Positions 35,408 through 45,917 are shown, counted from the first letter of the stretch. The stretch is 63,454 nucleotides of DNA from Hafnia alvei (GCF_900095695.1 NZ_FMIQ01000022.1:1-63454); one strand, 5' to 3'. The notes: a model not told the origin generated them from the letters alone. Program-made: numbers and translations.

Positions 35408-36516
35408 CAGAGAGTTTCCTGAAGGGTTAGAGCCAAAGTAAGGGTGACGCCCTGCTCGCGCAGCGTCTCCCCAATGATTTTCCCGCCGCCGTACTCTTCG
35501 AGTAGCAGACAAGCAGCAGGCTGAGACACACAGCCCACGCCCACGATTTGACGCACGAAATCCGAACACGGGAAGCGATGTTCATGCACGCGTAGCGCTT
35601 CAGGCGTAAACACGTGAAAAGGAACGCGATAGCAATGTGCCAGCTGCTGTAACGCCGCTTCATCCTGTTTCAGCGTAATGCTACCAATGGCGCGCAGCGC
35701 GAGTGGATCGATATGCAGCTCGGCAAATTTCTGCAATAGCAGCGGATGCAACGTGGCAAACGGCGTATCTCTACGGCAACCCACGCCCAATACCACGCGC
35801 TTAGGCACCAGTTGGTAAACCGGGATCGCGCTTGGTGGCAGATCCGAGTGATAGCTAATGCATACCAGCGCAGAAAGATCGGGCAATGAATGAAGATCGG
35901 CAACGGGAATAAATCCGCGTCGATCGTGCTCGGTGAGCTGCACGTTAGCGCGCGGATCAAGCCATAGCCCAACGCGATCGCCGCTCACTAGCATTTGGTT
36001 CACGCTTTTCACCGCACGCCGAAAATCCGCGATCTCCGCATCGAGCTTCTGCGCCAATAGATCCAGCGCAGCAACGCCGTTTACGTCGGTCGAGGTCGTG
36101 ATCACTGGATCGGCGTTAATCAACTCGGCGATCTGCTGAGTGAGCCGATTCGCGCCACCCATATGTCCTGAAAGTAAACTGATCGCATGCTCGCCGCGTT
36201 CATCAAGCACCACTACCGCAGGATCGGTTAATTTGTCCTGTAACAGCGGCGCGATCACCCGCACCACGATCCCCGTTGCGCCGATCACCACCAGCGCATC
36301 AAAGCGTTTAAACGCCTGCGCCATCGTTTCGGCAAAGGATCCGCTAAACGGTGTGAAACCCACCTGTAGCAACTTTTCACTGGTAAAGCATGCGCTGGCG
36401 GTAGATAGCTGCGGCAGCAAAGGACGCAGGCGCTGTGCCAAGCGAACGCCGCCCGGCGTCAGGCAAAATAGCGCCAGCGATCCCACCTTTATCGGCTCAG
36501 GCCTGGCGGTATTCAT
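35407..36516 (-). CDS. cbiG: Cobalt-precorrin-5A hydrolase
   Basis: CbiG opens the delta-lactone of cobalt-precorrin-5A and releases acetaldehyde. From the ATG at 36516 (20 bases inside cbiF) the product has 369 residues. Domains are an N-terminal CbiG domain with [19 protein letters not shown], a central [20 protein letters not shown], and a C-terminal CobE/GbiG part with [10 protein letters not shown]. All are as expected. Confidence 0.94.
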   Translation of the reverse strand: MNTARPEPIKVGSLALFCLTPGGVRLAQRLRPLLPQLSTASACFTSEKLLQVGFTPFSGSFAETMAQAFKRFDALVVIGATGIVVRVIAPLLQDKLTDPAVVVLDERGEHAISLLSGHMGGANRLTQQIAELINADPVITTSTDVNGVAALDLLAQKLDAEIADFRRAVKSVNQMLVSGDRVGLWLDPRANVQLTEHDRRGFIPVADLHSLPDLSALVCISYHSDLPPSAIPVYQLVPKRVVLGVGCRRDTPFATLHPLLLQKFAELHIDPLALRAIGSITLKQDEAALQQLAHCYRVPFHVFTPEALRVHEHRFPCSDFVRQIVGVGCVSQPAACLLLEEYGGGKIIGETLREQGVTLTLALTLQETL

Positions 36517-37270
36517 GGCTGAAACCCGCGTCATACAGCTTGGAATAGTGGTATTCATCACCAAGGAAAGCGCCCACTAAAATCAGCGCCGTTTTTCGAA
36601 TACCGGCGTTGCGTACTAAAGGTGCGATGGTGTCCAAGGTGCCGCGCACCGTTTGGTGATCTGGCCAAGTCGCTTTATAGACCACCGCCACCGGCGTGGT
36701 GGCTGGATAGCCGCCGCTCAGCAGGCGCTTCACAACGTCGTCAATATCTTGTACCGAAAGGAAAATCGCCATCGACGTTTGGTGCGCGGCAAAGGATTCT
36801 AATGACTCACGCTCAGGCGTTGGCGTGCGCCCAGACATGCGGGTGATCACCAAACTTTGGGAAACCTCGGGCACCGTATATTCCACGCCCAGCTGTGAAG
36901 CGGCTCCCAAGAACGAACTCACACCCGGCACCGAACTAAAACCAATGCCCAACTTGCCCAGCTCTTCTCCTTGCTCACGGATAGATCCGTACAACGACAG
37001 ATCGCCGGTTTGTAGCCGCACGACCAGTTTTCCTGCACGAATGCCTTGCTCCATCAGGTCGATAATCTGCTGGAGGTTGAGCCCTGCGCTATCGTGGCAT
37101 TCTGCCCCTGGTTTGCAGTAATTCAGCAGATCGTGATTAATCAGCGATCCGGCAAAAATCACTACATCCGCCTGCGATAGAATTCGATGGCCTTTTAGCG
37201 TAATAAGCTCGGGATCGCCCGGCCCTGCACCGATGAAATAGACCTGTGCGCGATCGATAGACTCAGCCAT
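36497..37270 (-). CDS. cbiF: Cobalt-precorrin-4 C11-methyltransferase
   Basis: CbiF methylates C11. The 257-residue methylase has [20 protein letters not shown], then [20 protein letters not shown] and [20 protein letters not shown]. Its end overlaps cbiG by 20 bases, and its start overlaps cbiT by eight, so translation is tightly coupled. Confidence 0.96.
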   Translation of the reverse strand: MAESIDRAQVYFIGAGPGDPELITLKGHRILSQADVVIFAGSLINHDLLNYCKPGAECHDSAGLNLQQIIDLMEQGIRAGKLVVRLQTGDLSLYGSIREQGEELGKLGIGFSSVPGVSSFLGAASQLGVEYTVPEVSQSLVITRMSGRTPTPERESLESFAAHQTSMAIFLSVQDIDDVVKRLLSGGYPATTPVAVVYKATWPDHQTVRGTLDTIAPLVRNAGIRKTALILVGAFLGDEYHYSKLYDAGFSHEYRQA

Positions 37271-37832
37271 GCGTTTGCTCCTTACGACAGGAAATCAGAT
37301 AGGTAGGATTATTGGGTTTGAAATAGTGACCGCTGCCCAGCGCGGTGAGGCGAGAGATCTGAATCAGGCTGCTTTCTAGTTCAACCACCGCACGGTTTTG
37401 CAGTTGACTGAACGCCTGCTGATAGTTTTCCAGCAGAATAAAATTCATCGCCAAGCTGCCGCCGTCGTTGAGTAATGCCAGCGCCCAATCAATGATGTCG
37501 GGGAGATTGCCACCGCTGCCGCCGATAAACACCGCATCGGCGCGTACGTCTAACGCCAGCGGCGCATCTGCCGCCACAATATCAATATTCGAGCAGCCAA
37601 AATGACGGCAGTTTTCTTCAATCAGTGCCAGAGCCGCAGGGTTGCGCTCAATGGCGGTAATAGAGAGATCGGGATATCTGAGGGCGGCTTCCAAAGAGAC
37701 GCTTCCCGTTCCTGCGCCAACGTCGATCAAGCGCTTGGCAGTACGCAGATTGAGTCGCTCCAATGCCGCAAGACGCACTTCTTCTTTGGTCATCGGCACT
37801 TTATGGCCGCGTAGAAACAGATCATCTTTCAT
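37263..37832 (-). CDS. cbiT: Cobalt-precorrin-6B C15-methyltransferase (decarboxylating)
   Basis: CbiT methylates C15 and removes the C12 acetate carboxyl. The 189-residue Rossmann methyltransferase starts with [14 protein letters not shown], has the SAM loop [17 protein letters not shown] and [19 protein letters not shown]. It is separate from CbiE here, as in Salmonella, while other bacteria fuse the two as CobL. It overlaps cbiE by 11 bases. Confidence 0.95.
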   Translation of the reverse strand: MKDDLFLRGHKVPMTKEEVRLAALERLNLRTAKRLIDVGAGTGSVSLEAALRYPDLSITAIERNPAALALIEENCRHFGCSNIDIVAADAPLALDVRADAVFIGGSGGNLPDIIDWALALLNDGGSLAMNFILLENYQQAFSQLQNRAVVELESSLIQISRLTALGSGHYFKPNNPTYLISCRKEQTHG

Positions 37833-38424
37833 TGAGGATCGCCACCACGTTCATTGCGTACGCCTGCTGTACCTGCTCTGGGCGCAAAATATGGATGCAT
37901 TCATCGGGATAGGAGAGATTCTCGCCAATCACCATCGTCCGCTTTGCCCCACGACGTAGGATTTGCTGGGCAATTTGATACGGCCCCATGTGGTGGTCGG
38001 TCACCATCGCCACTTTTTCGTGCTGCAGAATAAAATCAAAATCAGGCTGTTTGCCGTGACAGCTGGTGATGTAGATATCGTTCATATCCACCGCGATGCG
38101 CGAAAACAGGTACTGTATGGAGCTAATACCCGACACGATATTGAGCTTTTCCGGCGCAAGATCCTGTATCAAACGTTTTCCAATGCCGTACAGCATCGGC
38201 TCACCCGATGCCAGAACCACGATATTGCGGTCAGCGTTGTCCTGTAGCCACAACGCCATCTGAGTCAGATCGCTGCCGATGGCCAGCTTTTCACCATGAA
38301 ATTCGTGGTAAGCACTTAAATGGCGTGACCAGCCAACCAGAACGTCAGCTTGTGAAATTAATCTTTTTGCCAGCGGCGTGATGTAATCCTGATGCCCCGG
38401 CCCCATGCCAACCACGTGAATCAT
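37822..38424 (-). CDS. cbiE: Cobalt-precorrin-7 C5-methyltransferase
   Basis: CbiE methylates C5 of the macrocycle. The 200 residues form one tetrapyrrole-methylase domain with [20 protein letters not shown], then [17 protein letters not shown] and [15 protein letters not shown]. Its ATG overlaps the cbiD stop by four bases. Confidence 0.94.
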   Translation of the reverse strand: MIHVVGMGPGHQDYITPLAKRLISQADVLVGWSRHLSAYHEFHGEKLAIGSDLTQMALWLQDNADRNIVVLASGEPMLYGIGKRLIQDLAPEKLNIVSGISSIQYLFSRIAVDMNDIYITSCHGKQPDFDFILQHEKVAMVTDHHMGPYQIAQQILRRGAKRTMVIGENLSYPDECIHILRPEQVQQAYAMNVVAILNER

Positions 38425-39596
38425 GAAGACTCCTTTTCGCAGAGAATTTCTTGGGAAATTTCGGTACGTAAATCGGCAACAATGTCGTTAACTGGGCGAT
38501 TACTGCCGAGCACAATATTGTCGAATGAAAACAGCACCGCGTCGCATTGCAGCGGCTGTACCGCAAAGCGCAACATTTGGTTGATGCGCCCACAGATTGC
38601 CTGAGCGATATCGTTATAGACGGCCTGCCAGCCTTGTTGCTCTATTAGCTCCATCGCCGCTTCCGTGGTGCTACATTCAAACACCGCTTGCAGTAATTCA
38701 CGTGGAGCGCCCATCAGTGCAAGCCGCGTAACCAGCGTTTCCATGCGGCCATCGGCAATATGGCTATGGGTATGAAAAATGCCGGCAGCGACCTTAATCA
38801 GCTTGCCTAAGTGGCCCACCAGCACCACACGTTGGAAACCGAGGCGCTGAGCTTCTTGCAGCATATAGCCAACAAAATTACTCATGGTGACCACACGGTC
38901 GCCGTTTAACTGCATCTGTTCTTGTACAAAGCGCTCGCCGTGATTGCCTGGCACGAGGATCACGCTGGTCATCCCCTGAGCGCGCTTCATCTCGAGCTCT
39001 AAGGCCAGCGAACGTTTCCAGCTCTCTTCAGACATGGGGGTCACAATACCGGTGGTGCCGATAATCGAGATCCCACCTAAAATGCCCAGCCGTCCGTTGT
39101 AGGTTTTTTGCGCCCGCTCTTCGCCTTCTGGAGCAAAAATAACAATCTCGGCACCGCGTTCCGGCCCAATAACCTCACGCACCGCTTCTTCAATAGTGTG
39201 CAACGGCGTGCGATTGATGGCTGAACTTCCCACCGGCAAACCAATGCCTTTGCGCGTTACGGTGCCGACACCTTCACCGCCAACGATGCAGATACTGCCG
39301 CCGTCGTTAAGCGTCACCTGAGCAAAAATCAGCATTCCATGCGTGGCGTCCACGTCGTCACCGCCGTCTTTACGAATCGCAGCGCTGGCCTGTTGACCAC
39401 AAATCAAAGGCTGTTCAACGTTCAACCGCAGCGTAACGCCCGAAGGTGTCACGATAGAAATCTGATTAATCACCTGCTGGCGCAGCACCATCAGCGCAGC
39501 AACTTTCGCCGCTGCGGTGGCACAAGAGCCGGTGGTGTAACCCTTGCGATAGCTTTTGCCGTTATGCCAGAGCGTATCCAGCCCGGTGTCGCTCAT
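38421..39596 (-). CDS. cbiD: Cobalt-precorrin-5B C1-methyltransferase
   Basis: CbiD methylates C1 in the anaerobic branch; it is unrelated to the other methylases. The 391 residues show [16 protein letters not shown] near the start, [20 protein letters not shown], the loop [20 protein letters not shown], and [20 protein letters not shown]. It overlaps cbiC and cbiE by four bases each. Confidence 0.96.
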   Translation of the reverse strand: MSDTGLDTLWHNGKSYRKGYTTGSCATAAAKVAALMVLRQQVINQISIVTPSGVTLRLNVEQPLICGQQASAAIRKDGGDDVDATHGMLIFAQVTLNDGGSICIVGGEGVGTVTRKGIGLPVGSSAINRTPLHTIEEAVREVIGPERGAEIVIFAPEGEERAQKTYNGRLGILGGISIIGTTGIVTPMSEESWKRSLALELEMKRAQGMTSVILVPGNHGERFVQEQMQLNGDRVVTMSNFVGYMLQEAQRLGFQRVVLVGHLGKLIKVAAGIFHTHSHIADGRMETLVTRLALMGAPRELLQAVFECSTTEAAMELIEQQGWQAVYNDIAQAICGRINQMLRFAVQPLQCDAVLFSFDNIVLGSNRPVNDIVADLRTEISQEILCEKESS

Positions 39597-40237
39597 TGCG
39601 CATCTCGCATGTGGTACAAAATGGCGTTAACGATGGCTGCGGCAATATTGCTGCCGCCCTTACGCCCTAAGGCTGCAATACCCGGTAAATCGCTTTCTGC
39701 CAGCGCCTGTTTGGATTCCGCTGCGCCAACAAAACCGACCGGTACCCCGATGACCGCGGCGGGTGTCATCACGCCTTGTTGATGCAGTTCTAATAAGCGA
39801 AATAACGCAGTCGGTGCATTGCCGAACACAAACAGCTTTTCCCCTTGATCCTGCGCGGCAAGATCCACTGCCGCCATTGAGCGGGTAATCCCCTGTTCCT
39901 TGGCAATGGCGACCGCACGCGGATCCGAGATGTAGCACTGCCATTGGCACCCTAACTGCTCGAGCTGGGTTTTATTGATGCCGGAAAGCGCCATGGTGGT
40001 GTCGGTATAAATTGTGCAGCCGCGACGCAGAGCCTGAGTAATACGGGATAAAACATCGGGCGAAAAATGCAGGATATCCAGCCATTCGAAATCAGCGCTG
40101 GTGTGAATTGCGCGTTTAATAATTTTTTCTTGCAGCTCATCGACAAAACGGTAATCAGGGCGCTCGTCGGCGATGATCTGAGAAATGATCTCAAAGCTGT
40201 GCTGCTCAATATTCTGGGGATTCTTGTTGTAGTTCAT
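39593..40237 (-). CDS. cbiC: Cobalt-precorrin-8 methylmutase
   Basis: CbiC moves the methyl from C11 to C12 to give cobyrinic acid. The 214 residues include the catalytic His region [13 protein letters not shown], then [16 protein letters not shown] and [19 protein letters not shown] 107-bp gap with a small inverted repeat separates it from cbiB. Confidence 0.95.
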   Translation of the reverse strand: MNYNKNPQNIEQHSFEIISQIIADERPDYRFVDELQEKIIKRAIHTSADFEWLDILHFSPDVLSRITQALRRGCTIYTDTTMALSGINKTQLEQLGCQWQCYISDPRAVAIAKEQGITRSMAAVDLAAQDQGEKLFVFGNAPTALFRLLELHQQGVMTPAAVIGVPVGFVGAAESKQALAESDLPGIAALGRKGGSNIAAAIVNAILYHMRDAQ

Positions 40238-40295
40238 TGTTCATCCTGTTTGGTTGATCCAGCGTGACTTTCGTACCTCTATCTTTAAGTGCAAT

Positions 40296-40331
40296 ACCCC
40301 TTCCCAGCCAAAAGGGGGGTTGGGGTGGGGT
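40296..40331. repeat. Small REP-like inverted repeat between cbiB and cbiC
   Basis: ACCCCTTCCCAGCC (from 40296) faces a G-rich arm ending GGTTGGGGTGGGGT (40331). The C-rich/G-rich pattern with CCCAGCC and GTGGGGT matches the larger element at 32235-32319, so both seem to be copies of one repeat family. Confidence 0.5.
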
Positions 40332-40344
40332 CAAGTTGGTCAGG

Positions 40345-41301
40345 TCAAAACACCACTGCCCATCTGGCGAGTGCAAAAAGTACCAATGCCAGCGCGGAAG
40401 CCGTCATCATGAGGCGAATACTGAGGCGAATATCTTGAATGCCAATCTCGCGCTCTTGGTCGCCGATCCACGGTTTCTCTACCCATTCGCCGAAGTATTT
40501 ATTCGGCCCACCGAGGCGAATACCGAGCGCGCCAGCCACGGTGGCCTCAGACCACGCGCAGTTGGGGCTTTTATGCAGATAGCGATCGCGCCAGCCGATT
40601 TTGAGTGCCTGTTTGCTGTTAAGACTCAGCAGGCGAGCGGCAACGCTGAGCAGCAGCCAGCTCAAACGAGCAGGGATCAGATTGGCAAGATCGTCCATTC
40701 GCGCAGAAACACAGCCGATAGCGCGGTATTTTTCCGTCCGATAGCCGACCATGGAATCAAGGGTATTCACCGCTTTGTAGGCCACCATCAGCGGTACACC
40801 GCCGATGAAAAGGAAGAAAAGCGGCGCAATCACGCCATCCACGCTGTTTTCCGCCACCGTTTCAACTACCGCTCGGGTAATCTGCGGGCGATCGAGCTCA
40901 GACGTGTCGCGCCCAACAATGTATGAAAGCTGGCGTCGGCACTCTTCAAGCGATCCATTTTGTAGTGCGACGTATACCCCCATCGCCGCATCACTCAGGC
41001 AACGTCCCGCTAGCAGCGTATAAATAATCCACACCTGCGCTAGCCAGTTGAGCCACGGGTTTAGCTGCGACAAAAGCTCAAGCAGCGCGTAGGTCGCCCC
41101 CCAGCACACACCAACCACAATCAGCCATAAAAATGCACCGCCGACATACAACGCACCTTCGGTACGGCAAAGCGTGCGGATACCTTTCTGAACCCAATTG
41201 ATAAAATTACCGATCCAACGCACCGGATGGGGCCACGTTGGTGGATCGCCCAAGCGCAGATCTAGGAGATAGGCCACCAAACAAGCAGAAAAACTGATCA
41301 C
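40345..41301 (-). CDS. cbiB: Adenosylcobinamide-phosphate synthase
   Basis: CbiB joins aminopropanol phosphate to adenosylcobyric acid in the inner membrane. The frame is open to 41409, but GTG at 41301 overlaps the cbiA stop (GTGA) and gives 318 residues beginning ISFSACLVAYLLDLRLGDPP, the normal family start. There are several membrane segments, and signatures PTWPHPVRWIG, AVVETVAENSVDGVIAPLFF and AYKAVNTLDSMVGY. It uses the product of CobD, encoded divergently nearby. Confidence 0.94.
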   Translation of the reverse strand: MISFSACLVAYLLDLRLGDPPTWPHPVRWIGNFINWVQKGIRTLCRTEGALYVGGAFLWLIVVGVCWGATYALLELLSQLNPWLNWLAQVWIIYTLLAGRCLSDAAMGVYVALQNGSLEECRRQLSYIVGRDTSELDRPQITRAVVETVAENSVDGVIAPLFFLFIGGVPLMVAYKAVNTLDSMVGYRTEKYRAIGCVSARMDDLANLIPARLSWLLLSVAARLLSLNSKQALKIGWRDRYLHKSPNCAWSEATVAGALGIRLGGPNKYFGEWVEKPWIGDQEREIGIQDIRLSIRLMMTASALALVLFALARWAVVF

Positions 41302-42662
41302 AGCGCCTGCCCCCTTTTTAACCAGTGGCTCAGCATTTCTGGGTGCTGGTAAAAATGAAGGTGGAGATAGCTCGCGAGGGTATTTCCCATTTGGTATCCC
41401 CCTTGCCAACGCTGCTGCGTCACGCCGTCGCGTTGTTTTTCAAACTGGAAAATAGGTGGGAAATCAGTATGGAAATCAGAATAGTGGAACTCATGGCCGC
41501 GGAGGGTTTCCCCTTGTGCCGCCAGTAAACTGTCCTGCATCGCGGTGGCTTGGCAGTAACCAAAGCGCTTTAAACGTCCTTCCATGCGGCTTTCTCCAGG
41601 GAAAATACCGGTCATCGCGTGCGTGTTTCCAGACTGATCTTTTAACGTCGAACCCAAATACATCAGCCCGCCGCACTCGGCGTAAATTGCTACGCCGCGC
41701 TGATGCGCATCACGCAGCGACTGACGCATGCTGCTGTTTTTCGCCAGCGTTTCTCCATATAACTCAGGGTAACCACCGCCGATATAGACCATCTGGCACG
41801 CAGGCAGCGCCGCATCGCGCAATGGGCTAAAGCGCACGATGTTGATACCGAGCTGTTCAAGCAGCTGTAAATTATCGGGATAGTAAAAGTGAAAAGCTTC
41901 GTCGTCGGCGAGCGCAAGAGTTAGGCCTCGGCCAGAATCAGGCGCAGGTAACGCAGGTGCACAGGCATGCGGCGCGGGTTGTACATCGCTCAACGCCAGT
42001 AAACGGTCGAGGTCGATATGCTGTTCGAGGCTATCCGCCAAGGTATCCCATATCGCATCCATGCCCTGTTGTTCATGAGCGGTAATCAAACCGAGATGGC
42101 GTTCAGGCAAACTTACGCTGGGTAGAGTAGGCATTCGCCCTAGCACAGGAATTTTGGTGTAGGTTTCAATCGCGTTTTTCAGCAGTTGGTAATGGGTTTC
42201 GCTATTGACGCGATTCACAATGACGCCCGCGATACGCACCGCCGGATCAAAATGACAAAATCCCATCACGGTAGCTGCCGCCGAGGTTGAAACGGCTTTA
42301 CCATCAATCACTAAAATAACCGGGCAGCCAATCTGCTTGGCCATGCCGGCGCTGCTGCAATAGTTGGGGTCGGTGCCATAGCCGTCGTATAGCCCCATCA
42401 CCCCTTCAATCACGGCCACATCGGCGGCTTGAGCATGTTGGTTATAGAGCCAATTTAGGGTGGGCTGAGGCAGCATGAAGGCATCGAGATTGCGCGACGC
42501 AACGCCAGAAACGGCGCTGTGCCAGCCGGTATCGATATAGTCAGGGCCAACTTTGTAGGGTTGCACTCGTAAACCGCGCCGCGTTAAAGCTCGGAGCAGC
42601 CCAAGTGTTAGCGTTGTTTTACCGCATCCGCTACCGGTTCCACCAATAAGAAATGCCTTCAT
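41298..42662 (-). CDS. cbiA: Cobyrinic acid a,c-diamide synthase
   Basis: CbiA amidates the a and c carboxylates of cobyrinic acid using glutamine and ATP. The 454 residues include the N-terminal P-loop LIGGTGSGCGKTTLTLGLLR, VGPDYIDTGWHS, and the C-terminal glutaminase with MVYIGGGYPELYGE and VAIYAECGGLMYLG (nucleophile Cys). It is the first gene of the long operon, behind a B12 riboswitch with a terminator 19 bases before its start. Confidence 0.96.
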   Translation of the reverse strand: MKAFLIGGTGSGCGKTTLTLGLLRALTRRGLRVQPYKVGPDYIDTGWHSAVSGVASRNLDAFMLPQPTLNWLYNQHAQAADVAVIEGVMGLYDGYGTDPNYCSSAGMAKQIGCPVILVIDGKAVSTSAAATVMGFCHFDPAVRIAGVIVNRVNSETHYQLLKNAIETYTKIPVLGRMPTLPSVSLPERHLGLITAHEQQGMDAIWDTLADSLEQHIDLDRLLALSDVQPAPHACAPALPAPDSGRGLTLALADDEAFHFYYPDNLQLLEQLGINIVRFSPLRDAALPACQMVYIGGGYPELYGETLAKNSSMRQSLRDAHQRGVAIYAECGGLMYLGSTLKDQSGNTHAMTGIFPGESRMEGRLKRFGYCQATAMQDSLLAAQGETLRGHEFHYSDFHTDFPPIFQFEKQRDGVTQQRWQGGYQMGNTLASYLHLHFYQHPEMLSHWLKRGQAL

Positions 42663-42678
42663 TCACCCGCCTGCCAAA

Positions 42679-42709
42679 CAAAAAAGCCCGTCCTTGCGGG
42701 CGGGCTTTG
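42679..42709 (-). terminator. Riboswitch-controlled terminator before cbiA
   Basis: On the minus strand, AAAGCCCG pairs with CGGGCTTT around a 10-base GC-rich loop, followed by a T-run (T6). It lies between the B12 aptamer and cbiA, so it is the expected expression platform that stops transcription when cobalamin is bound. Confidence 0.8.
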
Positions 42710-42814
42710 CGTTGTCATAGCAGCTCGATGCACGGCGGCAAAAGCGCAGCATGCAGGGAAAGAATGACAACTCACTTCCCACCGAAGGAGCTGAAATAGA
42801 TGTTGATATCCCAA

Positions 42815-42975
42815 TGTTGGGATTTTACAGGCTGGTCTTCTGGCTTAGCGTCATCCTTACCCACACCTTCCCGATATTCATCAGTGGCGTCTTGTGGGCT
42901 CGTCGGCATCACAGCAGCGGGGGCTGCGGAGGAATTGTATTCTCACAATACGCACCTCCTTCCTGACGTCCTTAC
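42815..42975 (-). ncRNA. Cobalamin riboswitch
   Basis: On the minus strand the region contains in order GGAGGTGCG, a GC-rich pair with TCCTCCGCAGCCCCCGCTG, GCCACTG (42882-42888), CGGGAAGGTG (42864-42873) and the B12 box AGCCAGAAGACC (42834-42845). These are the conserved blocks of the cobalamin riboswitch, in the right order. It lies in the leader of cbiA and should shut the cbi-cob operon off when adenosylcobalamin is abundant. Confidence 0.94.
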
Positions 42976-43136
42976 AGCACGTCAAAAACCTGTATTTATA
43001 CTTTTCTATATATGATCTGGGTACATAAGTTAAAGCATTCATCACAGATATACCCATTGTGAGATCAACAAAAGCCTAGAATGGAGTGTGAATGAGTTAA
43101 CATATCTCAACTTTTTAGGGACCAGCGAGGATACCT

Positions 43137-44216
43137 ATGGCCATCAGCAGTCAGCACGGCGGTAACGTGCTAGAAACCGCGCTTACTCTGGGCGTTTCTC
43201 CGCATGACATCATCGATTTCAGCGCCAACATTAATCCGCTTGGCATGCCTGAGTCACTTAAGCACGCCATCATCGAACAAATGTCGGTGGCTGAAAAATA
43301 TCCTGACGTGGAATATCGAAAACTGCACGCGGCGCTGGCTCAGCACCATGCCTGCGCGGAATCATGGGTGATGGCAGGCAATGGTGAAACCGAGCTGATC
43401 TTTGCGTTAATTAACCAGCTGAAACCCGCCAAAGCGCTGCTATTAACGCCCGGTTTTGCTGAGTATCGCCGTGCGCTAACGCGGATCAACTGCGACATTG
43501 TTGATTATGCTTTGCATGAAGAAGACGGATTTCAGCCTGACGTGCGTATTCTCGACGCGCTGACACCCGATCTCGATTGCCTATTTTTATGCACGCCCAA
43601 TAACCCCACCGGATTACTGCCGGATAAAAACCTGCTTTTAGCCATCGCAGACCGCTGCCGTGCGCTGAATATTGCGTTGATCCTTGATGAAGCCTTTCTC
43701 GATTTCGTTCCTGCAGAAACCGGCTTTATTCCTTTATTAGCACAATATCCTCAGCTGTATGTGCTGCGTTCATTGACCAAGTTTTTCGCTATTCCGGGGC
43801 TACGTTTGGGCTATTTGGTTAGCGCAAATGCGGCGTTAGTGACGCAAATGAAACAGCAACGGGAGCCTTGGACAATCAATGCGTTTGCCGCGCTGGCGGG
43901 CGAAATTATCTTGCAGGATACCCATTATATTGAAGCCACCCATCGCTGGCTGGCACAGGAACAACCTCGCGTATTTTCTGCGTTAGAAGCATTGCCACGG
44001 CTGAAAGTATGGCGTCCCGTCGCTAACTACATCTTTATACGCTGTATCGACAGTCAGCTTGCACTGCAGCAGGCGCTATTGAAACACCATATTTTGATCC
44101 GACACTGCGCCAACTATCCGGGGTTAAACGCCGATTATTATCGCGTGGCAATTAAAAGCCCGCAGGACAACGATCGCCTTATTAGCGCTCTAACCCAGAT
44201 TCTGCATCATGGCTGA
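43137..44216 (+). CDS. cobD: L-threonine-O-3-phosphate decarboxylase
   Basis: CobD, a PLP enzyme, makes (R)-1-aminopropan-2-ol phosphate, the linker that CbiB attaches. The 359 residues of an aminotransferase-fold protein include HGGNVLETALTLGVSPHDII and FSANINPLGMP at the start, CTPNNPTGLLP, and the PLP lysine in LRSLTKFFAIPGLRLGYL. GAGGA lies eight bases before the ATG. It is divergent from cbiA and ends inside pduX by eight bases. Confidence 0.94.
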   Translation: MAISSQHGGNVLETALTLGVSPHDIIDFSANINPLGMPESLKHAIIEQMSVAEKYPDVEYRKLHAALAQHHACAESWVMAGNGETELIFALINQLKPAKALLLTPGFAEYRRALTRINCDIVDYALHEEDGFQPDVRILDALTPDLDCLFLCTPNNPTGLLPDKNLLLAIADRCRALNIALILDEAFLDFVPAETGFIPLLAQYPQLYVLRSLTKFFAIPGLRLGYLVSANAALVTQMKQQREPWTINAFAALAGEIILQDTHYIEATHRWLAQEQPRVFSALEALPRLKVWRPVANYIFIRCIDSQLALQQALLKHHILIRHCANYPGLNADYYRVAIKSPQDNDRLISALTQILHHG

Positions 44217-45072
44217 AGCTCGCTGCCCCGCGTCGTGCGGTGAGTTAATTCAAGGCTGGATAGAAGGCGGCGAAAAGCTGGTTTCTTGCCCGGTCAATTG
44301 GTTTAGCACGGTGGCGGTAAGCGAGGGAACACCGCTGCCCACCGAGCGCGCGCGAATGCGCTTGGTATTGCGCGCGGTATTACAGCATTTGTCGCTGCCC
44401 TCTTCGCTTGAAGCTGGGTTACGCATTGAGTTTGAATCCTCTATTCCCGTGGCAAAAGGGATGGCCAGCAGCACGGCAGACATCGCCGCCTGTGCAATAG
44501 CGACCGCTCGTCACTTTGGTATGCAGCTAACTGAAAAAGAATTAGCGTCGCTGTGCGTTGGCATTGAACCGACCGACAGCACGATTTTTCAAGCGCCGAC
44601 GCTGTTCGATCATCAACAGGCACTGACGCAAACCCCGCTGCACGATCGATGTCCTGAGTGGGATATGTTGCTGTTGGAAAGCCCTGATTGCTTGCGTACC
44701 GAAGACTACCATCGCCGCCCGCGCCAAACGCTGTTGCAAGAATATGCGCCGCAGTTGAAACAGGCGCATCAGTTGCTCACTGAAGGCATAAGGGAAAATA
44801 ACCGCCATAAAATTGGCGCAGCCACCACGTTAAGCGCCCAAGCCAGCCAGGCTTTGCTGCCCAAACCGGCGTTTAATGACATTGTAGAAATTGTTGAGCA
44901 GCACGATTTATTCGGTTTGAACGTCGCACACAGCGGCAGCGTGGTGGGTTTATTGCTCGATACGCACCTTCATGACCCAGAAGAAATAATTCGCGCGATG
45001 CGCGTAAACAATATTCTTGTTTTTTATCCACACGTTAGGCTGCTGCGTACCACCTTAGGGGGCGTACGCTAA
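44209..45072 (+). CDS. pduX: L-threonine kinase
   Basis: PduX phosphorylates L-threonine to give the CobD substrate. The 287-residue GHMP kinase has the N-terminal ARCPASCGELIQGWIEGGEK, the ATP loop PVAKGMASSTADIAACA, and the C-terminal FGLNVAHSGSVVGLLLD. It overlaps cobD by eight bases; in Salmonella the gene lies in the pdu operon, so the pairing here makes the linker branch a single unit. Confidence 0.93.
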   Translation: MAEARCPASCGELIQGWIEGGEKLVSCPVNWFSTVAVSEGTPLPTERARMRLVLRAVLQHLSLPSSLEAGLRIEFESSIPVAKGMASSTADIAACAIATARHFGMQLTEKELASLCVGIEPTDSTIFQAPTLFDHQQALTQTPLHDRCPEWDMLLLESPDCLRTEDYHRRPRQTLLQEYAPQLKQAHQLLTEGIRENNRHKIGAATTLSAQASQALLPKPAFNDIVEIVEQHDLFGLNVAHSGSVVGLLLDTHLHDPEEIIRAMRVNNILVFYPHVRLLRTTLGGVR

Positions 45073-45160
45073 TCGGCATGGCTGCCAAAAGCGTACACAT
45101 TCACGTACATGATAAGACGTAATTGTCATACATATAAAACTCTAATTTTGTGAGGATGAT

Positions 45161-45167
45161 CTATACT
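45161..45167 (+). promoter_or_regulatory. sigma-S-like -10 element for dps
   Basis: CTATACT at 45161-45167, about 75 bases before the dps start, is the -10 form favoured by stationary-phase sigma-S. TTTTGTGA lies upstream in place of a strong -35. Dps genes are usually expressed this way. Confidence 0.45.
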
Positions 45168-45235
45168 GACTCGGTACTAAACAGTTACTAGACGGCAATT
45201 TGTGAATCTATCAAGACCTTTAGGAGATGATAAAG

Positions 45236-45790
45236 ATGAGCACACCAAAACTGGAAAAAAGCAAAGTCGGTGACGCAAAAAAACGTCAGTTCACTCCCCT
45301 AGCCACCCCAAGTGATTTGGGCGCTGAGGCCACCAAAGACATTAGCGGTGCAATGAACGCCATCCTTGCTGATATCTATGCGCTTTATCTAAAAACTAAA
45401 AACTTCCACTGGCACATGAGCGGGCCACACTTCCGTGACTATCATTTGCTGTTGGACGAACAAGGCGCAGAGCTATTCGCAATGACCGATGATATTGCTG
45501 AACGTGTACGTAAAGTCGGTGGTATGACCCTGCACTCTATCGGCCAGATCTCTAAAATGCAGCGCATTAAAGATAACAACGCCGAATACGTTGAGCCGCT
45601 GGATATGCTGGCCGAGCTGTGTGAAGACAACAAGCTGCTGGCCGCAGAACTGCGCGCAGCGCATGTGGTGTGTAGCGAACATAATGATGTTTCAACCACC
45701 AGCCTGATTGAAAACTGGGTAGATCAAACCGAACGCCGCGTGTGGTTCCTGTTTGAAGCTTGCCGCCAATCACAAACTTCTGGTCACTAG
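45236..45790 (+). CDS. dps: Dps, DNA-protecting ferritin-like protein
   Basis: Dps binds DNA in starved cells and stores iron oxidised by peroxide. The start is ATG 45236, ten bases after AGGAG; the frame's earlier ATG at 45227 touches that site. The product has about 184 residues, with a Lys-rich N-terminal tail for DNA binding and ferroxidase residues in NFHWHMSGPHFRDYHLLLDE, then the E..D pair in QGAELFAMTDDIAERVRKVG. The tail is slightly longer than in E. coli Dps. Confidence 0.93.
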   Translation: MSTPKLEKSKVGDAKKRQFTPLATPSDLGAEATKDISGAMNAILADIYALYLKTKNFHWHMSGPHFRDYHLLLDEQGAELFAMTDDIAERVRKVGGMTLHSIGQISKMQRIKDNNAEYVEPLDMLAELCEDNKLLAAELRAAHVVCSEHNDVSTTSLIENWVDQTERRVWFLFEACRQSQTSGH

Positions 45791-45811
45791 TTTTTCCTTT
45801 TGATAAACGCG

Positions 45812-45840
45812 AAAGCAGACCTTTGGGTCTGCTTTTTTAT
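45812..45840 (+). terminator. Rho-independent terminator of dps
   Basis: AGCAGACC (45813-45820) pairs with GGTCTGCT (45826-45833), followed by six T residues. Confidence 0.88.
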
Positions 45841-45917
45841 TTTCAGCGCCTCTAATTCCGCTATAGTTACTACTCATCCCCCGCTCATTACCATCGTCTG
45901 TAGACCCGAGACTTCTT

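Noticed and set aside
42751-43015. Two plus-strand frames of 71 codons over the cbiA leader
   Set aside because: They are antisense to the conserved blocks of the cobalamin riboswitch.
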